Positions 1-11,700 of a DNA stretch of 64,000 bases are shown one piece after another. Origin of the DNA: Delphinus delphis (taxonomy: Eukaryota; Chordata; Mammalia; Artiodactyla; Delphinidae); assembly GCF_949987515.2 (NCBI RefSeq), contig NC_082697.1, positions 23,505,730 to 23,569,729 of the forward strand, in the 5' to 3' direction. Made by a program: the position numbers and the translations under genes. The stretch's first letter is position 1, and every line of letters starts with the position of its first letter. The notes beneath the pieces were generated by a model. That model was not told the origin of the DNA, did no database searches, and worked only from the letters and a program-made list of their open reading frames with translations.

Positions 1-127
1 GTGACTAATGAGAGAGGAAAAGCCAATTGCCCACTTCGTGTTTTCTTACCCTGGCAATCATGAAGTTCCTTCTCTCTTCAGTCATAAAGTCTCCTTTTTA
101 CTTGAAACTGCTTGTGTATGTATTTTG

Positions 128-280
128 GGTTCTTGTTTGTTTGTTTTTTAATTTTTTTTTTTTTTTTTTTTGGCTGCACCATGTGGCTTGTGGGATCTTA
201 GTTCCCTGACCAGGGATTGAACCTGGGCCCTCCGCAGTGAGAGCATAGAGTCCTAACCACTGGACCACCAGGGAATTCCC
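128..280 (-). mobile_element. tRNA-derived SINE, older CHR-1/Bov-tA type
   Basis: Reverse orientation: T-run, then a body ending ccaccagggaattccc. The flanks repeat tgtgtatgtattttg (about 112-126 and 282-296), which is a target-site duplication. Confidence 0.85.
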
Positions 281-814
281 ATGTGTATGTATTTTGCCTC
301 CAAATCTAGAACTCTATTAGATGGTAGTAGTGGAACTAGAAGTGGTCTTGAAACTTTTTTCAGTGTAAGAGATTGCTTTGAGAGAGGTGTGGAGTTTCAG
401 AGGCCATGTGAAAACATACTGAAAGGACAGGAGTTGAACCTCTTCTGGCTAGAGCAGAGTTGTGTTTGAAAACCATGAAAACAGTAGCAGCATGTATACA
501 AAGTTGCTCAACCCCTTACCAAATTCTTGTATTCAGGGAGCTTTCTTAAAATTTGTAAAAAGTACGTGGGCATCAATACAAGAGGTAATTATGACAGGGA
601 ATATTATATCGATTCATTCTACAGACATGTGCTGAGCAGTGTGCCATCTTTGCCCTCAAGGAGCTCACGCTGTAATACAGTGAGGGGGGGCAACCTGTAA
701 ACAGATTATTAAAATAATACAGTGCATCTTCCTGGTGGAAATATTAAAAACCATGTGAAGGAGAAAGCAGTAAGCTTTGGGAGCTTGAAAGACTTCACAG
801 AAAACGGAGTGATT

Positions 815-945
815 CCTTTTCTATAAAATGACAGTAACACCCCCTTTTTAGGATTATTGTGAAAATTAAAGAGATAACACATATAAAGTTTTTAATATAG
901 TTTCTGGCACATGGTAGGCATTCAACAAATGTTAATTGTTAGCTA
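815..945 (+). repeat. MIR relic
   Basis: Typical MIR 3' part: aggattattgtgaaaattaa and tctggcacatggtaggcatt. Confidence 0.6.
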
Positions 946-3042
946 ATGTTATTATTATGGAGAGGTTTTATTGAGTTGATGAATGACAGTATATCCATTG
1001 ATTGCAAGCAACAGAGACTGCAGCTAATTTAAGCAAACAAAGGAGTTCATTGGGGGCTAGCTAAAGCTCACAGAATGGAAAGGAGAGTTTAACAGCAGGC
1101 CTCAGGAAGGAAAGATACAAGGAAGCTCAGGGATCCTAGTGTTAGTAATAGGAATTTAGTAATCTCTTTGGGATGATCCAATTTTAGCTGTCTTTTATCT
1201 TTGGATGTTTCTAGTCAGAAACAAGTCTCATTAGATTAGCTTGGACTCTGGGCCCCTCTCTGTGATGAAGGGACATGGTTCTAGGATCAGCAGCCTACTA
1301 ACTCATATGGAGTTGGAGAGGAGTAGGAAGGCTCTATAAGGAGGGGATGCTGAGAGAGTGAGTGATTTTCACCTTAGACAGTATCAGAATACTTGCAAGA
1401 TCTACTGATCCATTGAGGCTGATGATGTAAGCAAACAGGCCAACCCATGGAACGGCCTCTGGGTGTTTCTGTTGGCCATAGAGTCGACTGTCCTGGCTTG
1501 TGACCAGTGCCAACCCAATGTGATCATTCCAGTCTGACATTCTTCATTGAAATTCTTCTGGTTTCTTCATGTTTATTAAGTACTGTAGCTAAAACAAAGA
1601 CTCTTGACTATTACAATAATAGAGGAAGGAAAACTTTCTGAGCTTTGTATATTGCATTTCTTTTGATGTATTCAATTATGATTACCTTTTCACATTTCTC
1701 ATTTATCAGCTCATGATCAGGGATTTGCTCTAGGTCTTAATTATGACCACATAGTCAGACCCTTCCTTCATCCTGTTACTTATTTATTTATTTTGGCCTA
1801 GACATGCTACTGTGCATCTGACCTTGTTGAATCTCATCTCAGTTTCTAGGATGATTTTTCAACACTTCAGGGTCATTTCCATTTTACTTTTGTTTTCCAT
1901 CATACTGAAATTAGCAATTTTTGCTTATGTGATTCTCCATTTCTGATATGACTTATCAGAAGCAGAAAGGTGTGACAGTGTAGAGAAGACACTAGATTTA
2001 GGTACCAGCGGAGATAAAAATTCCAACACTGCTAGCACACAAGCAGGGTGTGACTTTGGGGCAAATAACTTAGCATTTTCGAGCTTCTGTTTCCTTGTTT
2101 ATAGAATTGGGACAACAGCGCATGAGACTTGTCCTGTGGGATACAATCAAAAACTTCGGAAATCAGAGTAGATTAGAGCTATCTCCCTCTTAGGTGTATG
2201 TCTTGGCATGGAAGAAAATGAACTTGGCATGATAGTTTGATTTTCCCAGGACCTTAATGTACCTCATCAGCTTCTTTTCAAGGTGATTACAGGCTTACTG
2301 ATATGTTTGAATGCCTTATTAAGAGGGTAAATGACTGTAATTTCCAAGGACAGCCATCTCTTGTTTTGCTATTTTCCAAGCCTGAGGAAAAGGCTCCTGT
2401 GCTTTGTAACCATTTAGAAATTAAGGTTGAGAAAGTAACAACCATGTACCTTGTTTTTCAGGACCTTATCAAGCTATGCAGATCTTGAATATTCAGATCC
2501 CAAGCAATAAAACTGGGACTTTCAAAACACATAAATAAATAAATAACTAATAAGGAAGAGTATTTTTAAAGGCATTTCAATGTAGCAAGCCTCTCTGGTG
2601 CATTAAAAGTTTGAAGTGATTTATTAAAATGAGATGTAAGGATTATCTCATGCCTTGTTTAGGTTGGCTTTTCATCACAGCTGGAACATGCTATACTCAT
2701 ATGTTCACATCATTTTCTAAAAAAAGGAAAAGAAATTGTCCATCTTTTCATATTTTATTATTTTTCCTTTTCTTTCTTCTTGGTACTAACACAGTTTTCT
2801 CTGGACCTACCAAATGCACACACACGCACACACAGAGTTTTATTTCTTGTATTTTGTGATCATTGCTGAGAGAGCCTCAGTAGATCTTTTAGTCATAATG
2901 CGAGTGAGTTACATGCACACGTGTATTTGGTCTCTCCATGTGCCCTTCTCTCTTTCTGTCTACTTCCACCCGTTTCTGTGTATTTCATATAATATTGCAC
3001 AGTGAGCTCATTTCTAACATTAAACTTAAATAGACTGGCTGG

Positions 3043-3246
3043 GGCTTCCCTGGTGGCGCAGTGGTTGAGAGTTCGCCTGCCGATGCAGGGGATACGGGTT
3101 CATGCCCCAGTCCAGGAAGATCCCACATGCCGCGGAGCGGCTAGGCCCGTGAGCCATGGCCGCTGAGCCTGCGCGTCCGGAGCCTGTGGTCCGCAATGGG
3201 AGAGGCCACAACAGTGACAGGCCCGCGTACCGCAAAAAAAAAAAAA
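3043..3246 (+). mobile_element. CHR SINE (cetacean type)
   Basis: Starts ggcttccctggtggcgca, contains tRNA box B-like gggttcatgcc, and ends in an A-run. Target-site duplication tagactggctg at 3031-3041 and 3247-3257. Confidence 0.93.
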
Positions 3247-3879
3247 TAGACTGGCTGATGTTCAGTGCACACTAGTTTATTGCCATGCAGTGACTGTGTA
3301 GCCCATGGTGTTGACATTGCAGAGTGTTGCTGATGTCATTACTAACCCCTAGAAAGACAACTAAAACCTGACCTGCCATCTTTTGTGCTGCATTGTAGCC
3401 TTATGGTGAATTTGATACATTCCTTATGCTTCAGTCAGCAACTCTAGGCACGCTTTATCATTCACTCATTGCAACAAATCCTTATTAGCCCTGTTAGCAG
3501 CTTTGCCTCAGTAGCCTTAAAGTTTATTCTTATCTTCATTCTCATCAGTTCTTGTGTTACCCATACCAACCTTCTTCCATTCTCCCCTCCTACACCATAA
3601 TTATACTTTTTTCCCTCCAGTTTACCCAGGAGTGGGGCTTAGCTTATGCTAGAAATGTATGACGTATTAGTAATTGGCCACTGATCACCCATCTCGTAGC
3701 CCATCTCTAGCGACCATTGTGATCAGGAGTATCTGCATTGTGTTTACCCAAGACCGTGGTAGCATTCGCCCAGCCTCTACAGGTAACCTGAGGTATAGGG
3801 CATATGAAAGGGCAGCCACATTATTTATGGTGTTTGTTCCAACATAGATAAGCAATGGAATTGAACTGCTCTGTATTCT

Positions 3880-4060
3880 AATCTTGACCCACTATTTCCT
3901 AGCTGTATAACCTTAACCTTCCCAAACACCACTTTCCTCTTCTCTAAAGTGGGGACAGTAATAGCACCTATCTCAGAGAGTCACTGGGAAGGATTAAGTG
4001 AGCTCATATGTATAAAGCTCTTAGCATAGTTCTTGGCACATGGTAAACAGTGAATTATGG
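3880..4060 (+). repeat. MIR relic
   Basis: Typical MIR body: ctaaagtggggacagtaata, then gcacctatctcagagagtc and ttcttggcacatggtaaac. Confidence 0.65.
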
Positions 4061-5295
4061 GAACTGTTTCTGAGACACTTTTGTAGACTGGGGAGAGAGG
4101 AGGCTTTTCAGAAGATATAATTTGTAAGTTATGTCTTAGAGGTTAAGAAGGAGTTAGCATCCCAGTGGATAAAGAAGGGAGAGGGATTCCTGGCAGCAGT
4201 GTGCTTGAGAGCTATAAGAGCGCATGACATGTTTGTGGAAATTGCACATAGTTTACTCTGACTGAGGGTGAGATAAAAGTGGGGAGGTGGGAGGAGGTGA
4301 GGCAGGAAAGATGACCAAGAACAGATCACGAAAAACCTCACGGAGCTCACAGAGGAGTTTAAACTTGATCCTCCGTCAGACCCTCCGTCCACATAATCTG
4401 GTTCCTCTGTTAAGCAGTCACGTAAATGTCTTTAAGAGCAGCAACAGGGAAAAGGGGAAAGAGGGCAGCGGATTGGCCTCAAATGAACTGGCATCTCTTT
4501 AAAGCAAATATTCCTCCTTGAGAATACTACATTAGTTAAACATGTGCCTTGCAAGATTCATTATTGCTTTACTTGTGTTCCCCGTTGGTTGTCTCATTCA
4601 TTAATCTGCTGATTAGTAACCCTGAACTCTTGTGTGCCCCACTCCCTGACCATTTTTGCATTCCCTTTTCAATATACTGTGCTGGTCCCCCTGGGATGTA
4701 ATCTCCAGGACCTGTCCCTGGCCTGCTCATGTTTGTTTCCTTTGCCCCTGGTGCCTGCTTCTGCTATAACATCTGTAGTATGTGTTAAGTAATCCTTAAG
4801 GTAACATTTTTATTATGTCATAAAAAGTGCATGGCAAATATATTATAACTTGTGGACTTTGTTTAAAAATGAACGGATAATTTATTGAGTGTGCCACATG
4901 AGCCTTGCTCCCCTCCCCATTTCGGCCGAGACTTGCTGCTCGTTTAGCCTCGCCTCCTATTGAGTGCTCCCACCCTGTGACATGCTAGGAAAGCAGACCC
5001 ATGGTTGGCTAGAAATGACATCATAGTTTATGTACTCAATAAAAATTTAATTAAGTCATTACAGGAATTGCAGTCATCATTTAACCCTCTGATTTCTTCT
5101 GTTTAGTTTATTATTAAACATTCAGTAATACCAGTCACTAAATCCTGATGGCTTATAAATATCTGCATGAATTTTAATAGCTTAAATAAATGGGAAAATA
5201 TGAGTAACTGATATACAAGGAAACTTTTCCTTGTGGTGGTGCTATATGTATGGGTTTTGTTTTGTTTTGAATAGATTTTTTAAATTAATTAATTT

Positions 5296-5641
5296 ATGGC
5301 TGCGTTGGGTCTTTGTTGCTGTGCATGGGCTTTCTCTAGTTGGCGGTGAGTGGGGGCTACTCTTCGTTGCGGTGCGAGGGCTTCTCATTGTGATGGCTTC
5401 TCTTGTTGCGGAGCACAGGCTCTAGGTACGCAGGCTTCGGTAGTTGTGGCACACGGGCTCGGTAGTTGTGGCACACGGGCTCAGTAGTTGTGGCTTGCGG
5501 GCTCTAGAGCACAGGCTCAGTAGTTGTGGCACATGGGCTTAGTTGCTCTGCGGCATGTGGGATCTTCCTGGACCAGGGCTCAAACCCGTGTCCCCTGCGT
5601 TGGCAGGCAGACTCTTAACCACTGCGCCACCAGGGAAGCCC
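5296..5641 (-). mobile_element. long CHR-family SINE with internal 22-base repeats
   Basis: Reverse orientation, ending ccaccagggaagcccc. The body has several copies of a tagttgtggcacacgggctc unit (about 5440-5545). Similar flanks (atatgtatgggtttt and atatatggtttttt) suggest a target-site duplication. Confidence 0.85.
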
Positions 5642-7454
5642 CTTATATATGGTTTTTTAATAAAAAGAAAAGCATTATGGAAAGGATAAGAGTTTAATAA
5701 GAGAACAACCCAATGCTAACCGGGGAGAGTTTCTCATCCGGTTTGTCCATCTATGTATTCATGGGCAGGGTGCTCCATATGGAATTATCTGGCAGTGAGG
5801 ACACAGAACCTGCGCACCAGCAAACAAAAGCTTAAGTGAGGGAATAAGATCCCAACAGAGGTTCACCAGAGGGAATATCCAGCTCCCCTTGGCTGCTGGG
5901 CTGGCTAGAAGGGCCCTTCAGGGCGAGTCCAGTAGTTCAGGAAGCTGCTCTCACTTACCCTCACCTGTTGCCTACAGATCATGTGTCTGCACTGATGGAG
6001 CTTCCACCCTCTTCCAGGAAGGGCCCTTTTCATGATCTAATCCAGCCTGGGTGATGATATCTGAAAACCATTTCTAGCTGTGGCAGCTTGCCATCTCTTA
6101 GCTAGAGGTGAGGGGGAGAGGCAGCTTATAGGTCACTGGAGTTAGAATATAGGACCAGGAGGCAGAGGATCCTTGCTAATAAGGAATTCTACTCCTGCTC
6201 TCCATTCTTTCTGGGCAGTAGCCAGCCAGAATGCAGGTGCATCCCAAGAGGAGAAAGTATGTTTGTATGTAAACGAGCCTTGTTGGAAAGCTGGAATTGA
6301 AATTTGCAGATTAATGTGTTGGTGATCTCTGGAAATGCCCTGCAGATGGTGAAATAGGGAAAGCGTTCATCCAGAAACCAGGTTCTTGTGACCTGCAGAA
6401 CAAGTCCCTTCCCCTTTTGGGTCTCAGTTTACCATTTCCTCAAAGGGATGAGCTAGGTGATATCTGAGGGCCTTTCCAGCTCTAAAGCTTACTGGCTTGA
6501 TGCAACACATAAGCCAGCTCTGCTGAGCAGGTTCAGTGAACGCTTACCTCTGAGAGATGCTGCCTTTGTGCTTGACTTCTCTGACATTGTCCTTTTGTGG
6601 CTCTGGTTCTTCTTGCACAGTTAGGAGAACGACTAGTATGGGAGTAGGGAGAGCCTCAAGATGGGCATCAACAGATCTGGGTTGTAGTCCCATCCTCTCA
6701 TTACAGAAGGAATTAACTCTAGCTCTGGCTTGTTCCTTGATTCTTCTTTTACCTTAGCCCATTCTGAAAGATGGTGCAGTAAGAAGTTTGGCAGTTCTGA
6801 AATTTCAGAAACATGGAAGGTACTCAGCAGTAAAAAAGAGGAAACAAACAAAAGGATATTATTGGATAGAACACACTATGTGTGGTACTCAGGCCTTGTG
6901 AGGATTCAGTCATCAGCATGCCAGTCTTAAACCCTGCTCTGGCCAGGCCCTGGCCTAGGTGTCAGGCGTGCTGAGATTCATCAGACAGAGTTTCTTAGAG
7001 GACCTTTGAGCAGCTCACAAACTAGTGGGAGAGGCAGGTACAAAAACAACTCTAAAGTGTGTTGTGCCCCCAGGAGAAGTGTAGACAGAAAGCTCTGGGA
7101 ACACAGAGGATGGATGGCTATTTTGGCCTAGGGTGAAGGTGGGGTGGGAAAGGTCATGGATTTCATAAACAGCTGCATCCAATCTCACATTTTCCAGTCT
7201 TGAGCTTCACAGTTCTCTTTCCCTTTTTGAAAATTGTCCATGACTATAAAGTATTGGAGCTGGTTTTAGTTTTATATAAACAAACCAGAAGGTATTACTC
7301 ATAATTCCTTGCATTTGCAGAGCACTTTGCAGCTTACCAAGGCTTTCAGTGTACATTGTGGAGTGAATGAATGAATGAGTGAATGAAGTACATGCTAATT
7401 CATTTGCTCTACAAACCAGCTCTCTGTATAGGGCATTTAAAAGACGAGGACAGG

Positions 7455-7663
7455 GCTTTCCTGGTGGCGCAGTGGTTGAGGGTCCGCCTGCCGATGCAGG
7501 GGACACGGGTTCGTGCCCCCGGTCCGGGAAGATCCCACATGCCGTGGAGCGGCTGGGCCCATGAGCCATGGCCGCTGAGCCTGTGCGGCCAGAGCCTGTG
7601 GTCCGCAACAGGAGAGGCCACAACAGTGACAGGCCCGCATACCACAAAAAAAAAAAAAAAAAA
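7455..7663 (+). mobile_element. CHR SINE
   Basis: Full-length copy. Flanks aagacgaggaca and aagacaaggaca differ at one base, marking the target-site duplication. Confidence 0.93.
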
Positions 7664-8084
7664 AGACAAGGACATAGAGTGGTTACTTGACTTGCCCAAG
7701 ATCACGTCCTATGTATACAGCAGAATTATGACTTGAACCCAGTTTTCTGACTAAATCCAGATCCTTTCACTACTCCTTTCTGCCCTCCTTCAGAGACCAG
7801 TTATGAACAACAGGATGAAATCATTCAGTATTTGATTTATTATCCAAAGTAAAATTATCTTCTTGCAGGCAGGAACCTGATGGAATGTCAGGCACATGGA
7901 CTTTGAATTCAGACTGACCTGGAGGATTTATCACTAATTTTCTGTGGGATCTAGAGCAAGTCACTTCACCTGTTTGAGTCTCAGTTTTCTGTGTCTTTAA
8001 AAGCATGACTATAGCATATCTGCCTCTCTGAGCCCCGGTGACAGAGGAGATGATGTCCATAATTTCCCATTTCCAGTGTTCCTG

Positions 8085-8465
8085 CCCATTCACCCTCCCT
8101 GGCACTCCCCATTTTCTTTCCTGCCCCTGCACTTTGTACAGCTTATTCCCTGTGTCTAGAATGTCCTCTTTCCTCCCCGCAACCCTCTCTTGTCAGATTC
8201 CTCCTCCTCTGAGGTCCACTTAAACATTACCTCCTAGAGAATTCTTCCCAGCCCCACCAAGTGGAGACCATTATACTAAAATGTATTTATCACTCACCAC
8301 CTTTGGGATAGAATTTGAGGCAGTACGTTGCAGTGTGATTATTTTCTACATGTCTGTGTTTACTAGACTGTGTGCTCCTCCAGTCAAGAAACGTTTCTTT
8401 TAATTTGTGTTCATAGTATCTAGCACAAAGCCCGACGCGTAGTTGGGGCTCAGTTCATAAAACTG
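8085..8465. repeat. L2 relic
   Basis: Phrases gaatgtcctctttcctcc, actagactgtgtgctcctc and atagtatctagcacaaagc have the layout of an L2 3' end. Confidence 0.6.
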
Positions 8466-8675
8466 AGTTACTGCTTTGTATAATTTGGGACCAGCATCTA
8501 AAAGAAGCTGTCAAATTGGGGAGAATCCTGACAGATCAGGGAAATGAGGATGGACTGGCAGTTTGACCTGTTAGGGGCCCTCTTTCTCTGTTCTGCTAAG
8601 TTAAGAGCCAAAAATCATACTTTTTGGGTTTTTCCTTTCTTTCATACTTTTGTTTTTGCCATTTTGTTTCTGTAG

Positions 8676-8753
8676 GTTAATTCCTATATCCTGAAGAAGA
8701 ACATGATGCTTATGACAAATAATTTCTATGTGGCAATCTTGGGATATGATGAG
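8676..8753 (+). CDS. UQCC1: UQCC1 coding exon (third from last)
   Basis: The exon follows a pyrimidine tract and acceptor ending tgtag at 8675 and is followed by the donor gtaagc at 8754. It holds 26 codons in phase 0, from VNSYILKKN to ILGYDE. This piece lies in the Cbp3-like chaperone domain of UQCC1. Confidence 0.95.
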
Positions 8754-11700
8754 GTAAGCTTATTTACCAAGCCTTAGGCAGAACAGTGGCCTCCCCCAAC
8801 AAAGGCATTTGATGAGAGCCTCTGAGAGAAGCTTCAGGGGCCACCATCACTGCCTGCCATTATGGCTTAGTATTTTACTGTTTCCTCACCTTCACTGACT
8901 CAGCAACTAGAATGAGTGTGCCCAGCAGTTTGCCTAGCACTTGAGAAAGAAAGCACTAGGTAATATGGTCAGATCATTCAACTAGTTGGCATTTATTGAG
9001 TGCCTGTGGAGTGCTGGATGGCGGGACAAAGGCAAATCAGTCACAGTCTCAGCCCCAGATGCGTCCAGAGAGAGGAAGACATGCACACATCAACATCATG
9101 GTCAAATCACACACTTCTTTTTTGGTTTAATTATAAAAGCAATACATACTCATTTGAAAAATACATAAAACTGTGCATAAACGGTTGAAATAAAAAATAA
9201 AGGGGCCCTTTCCTCTCCTGCCCAATTCTCTGTCCCAGAGGAAAACTTTCTTAATAGTTTATTGGGTGTCCTTACAAGTGTTACCTGTGCACACACAAGC
9301 ACCTATGTATTTATTTTCTTCATGCAAATGTAAGTTACACTGCATATACTACTATTCTGCAACTTGCTTTTTTCACTGAGCAATATATCTTGGGTATCCT
9401 TCTGCATGAGAACATTTAGATCTATCTCATTTTTTATTGTAAAATTTACATAACATAAAATTTACCATTTTTAAGTGTACATTTTAGTGGCATTAAGTAC
9501 ATTCACATTGTTGAGCAGCCATCACCACCATCCATCTCCAGGACTTTTCCTGATCTTCCCAAATTGAAACTCTGTACCCGTTAAATACTATTCTCCTATT
9601 CTCTCCCCTGCACCAGCCCCTAGGAACCACTCTTCTGCTTTCTGTCTCTATGGTTTTGACTACTCTAAGTACCTCATGTAAATGGAGTCGTACAGTTTTT
9701 GTTCTTTTCTGATCGGCTTATTTCACTTAGCATAATGTCTTCAAGATTCATCCATGTTGTAGCATCTCTCTCATCTTTTTCTCCTCAACTGTTATAGAAA
9801 TTTCAGACACATGGAAAAGGCAAAAGAATGGTGTAATGAACCTGTATGCATACCACCAGGATTCATCATACCTCATCTTTTTAACAAACCATGTGCTTTT
9901 CTATTCATTTTGTGGTTACCTGCAGATTTAATGCAAGCATCACCCCTTCTGGGACACAGGCCCAAGAACTTCCCCCCCAGGCCCAAGGCCTTCTGCCCTT
10001 CCTGGGCTCCACAGCACTTGCTGCATTAGCATTAACTGTCACCCCACTGGGTGAGGATTTCTCCTGTGTAGTTACAGTGTCTACTCTGTATTTCTGTTGC
10101 CTGGCATGGGGCTTGGCACATGGCAGGTGAAGAGTGAAGAAGGGAAGAAATGCATAAAGGATGAAAGTAAGAAACTAGAGTTCAGGCTGGAGGAAATGTT
10201 ATCAGCCTGTAGATAATAATTAAAGCCAGGACATGAGCTTACAAAAAAATTAAGTTAAATGATTTGCTTAGGGTCATAGGACTAGTTAAAATTGAGGTTT
10301 CCCAATTCCCAGTCTACTAAATATCCTCAGTTATAAGAGAGCAATTAAGACTGCATACTGCATACATCATTAATTCAATATGAGCTTTGTGGGGTGGGAA
10401 TTGAGAAACACTGCTTAAATCTATGCATCAGTTGTTAAATTAGATACATTCTGATTTCAGAAACCTTACAGTATATAAAAGAATGAGGCTTAGAATTGAA
10501 GAAATATAATTTTCTTTCTCTTAACAGTTGTTTGTGGTCTTTATTGCAGATGGCTCAGTTGTTTCCTTTTACCCACATTAATAAAGATGTTCTGTCCCCC
10601 CATGCCAAATCCATCTTGGAGAGCCATCTTAGAAACATGCTTGAGTGCAAGAGTCACCTGGGGTGCTTTTAAAGTCTAATTATTGAGAACTGCACTAAAT
10701 ATTCCAATTCAGGGCTTCCCTGGTGGCGCAGTGGTTGAGAGTCCGCCTGCCGATGCAGGGGACACGGGTTCGTGCCCCGGTCCGGGAAGATCCCACATGC
10801 CGTGGAGCGGCTAGGCCCGTGAGCCGTGGCCGCTGGGCCTGCACGTCCGGAGCCTGTGCTCCGCAACGGGAGAGGCCACAACAGTGAGAGGCCCACGTAC
10901 CGCAAAAAAAAAAAAAATATATATATATATATATTCCAGTTCAGTGGGAGTGGGGCCTGGTGTTTCAACAAGCACACCAGGTGACTTTTCAGAGTGGGAA
11001 AGTTTGGGAAATAGACTAATTACCTGGGACACTTTAGAAATACCATTATTTGGGCCCTGTCCCTCAGAAGTTCTGGATTTAACTGTAGGTGGGCATCTGT
11101 AGTTTTAGAAGTTCCCCAGGTAATTTATAGGTATAATTCTGGAACAGCTTTTCTTATATTTTAGTGTGCATGCCGATCATCTGGAGTCCTAGGTAAAATT
11201 CAGATTCTGACCCAGCAGGTCTGAGGTGAGGCCTGCGATTCTGCGTGGCCCACGAGCTGTAGGGGATGTGCAGCCATTCTGCAGGCCACACTGGGAGTCA
11301 CAACGTTCTAGAGCTGTGCTTTCCAGTACTAGCCACATGTGGCTGTTTTGATTTAAATTCATTAAAATTGAAAATGCAGTTCTTCAGTCACACGGGTTAC
11401 GTTTCAGGTGCTCAGTACTTGTTTGGGGCTAGTAGTGGCTACTGTGTTGGGCAGTGCAGCTGTAGATTGTTTCCATCATCACAGGAAGTTCGATTGGACA
11501 AGTGCTGCTCTACAGCACCCTGTTCCTAGAATCTTGCTTGGATTGTGCCCCAACGCTGAACACTTCTGGAACCTTCCTGTTTTCTACTACATTAGGTCCA
11601 AATTCCTCCATGGAACTTGCAGGCCTTCTGTGAACTGTCCCCATTTGTGACATGTCCTGTCCACCTTTATCTCCCATGGCCCTCCAGTGTGTAGCCTTCT

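Larger units (their letters stand above)
1..8675. other. UQCC1: UQCC1 intron sequence
   Basis: No coding exon can be supported here. The stretch holds SINEs (about 150-280, 3043-3246, 5296-5641, 7455-7663), MIR fragments (near 815-945 and 3880-4060) and an L2 fragment (8085-8465). The remainder is AT-rich unique intron. Short open frames here are chance frames or fall in SINEs. Confidence 0.85.

Noticed and set aside
3043..3246. tRNA gene reading of the SINE heads
   Set aside because: The box A/B-like sequences belong to SINE copies with A-tails and target-site duplications. No cloverleaf with intact acceptor stem is expected.
7207..7736. Overlapping open frames on both strands near 7207-7736
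   Set aside because: They are translations of a CHR SINE. The same peptides (for example [14 protein letters not shown]) recur at every SINE in the window.
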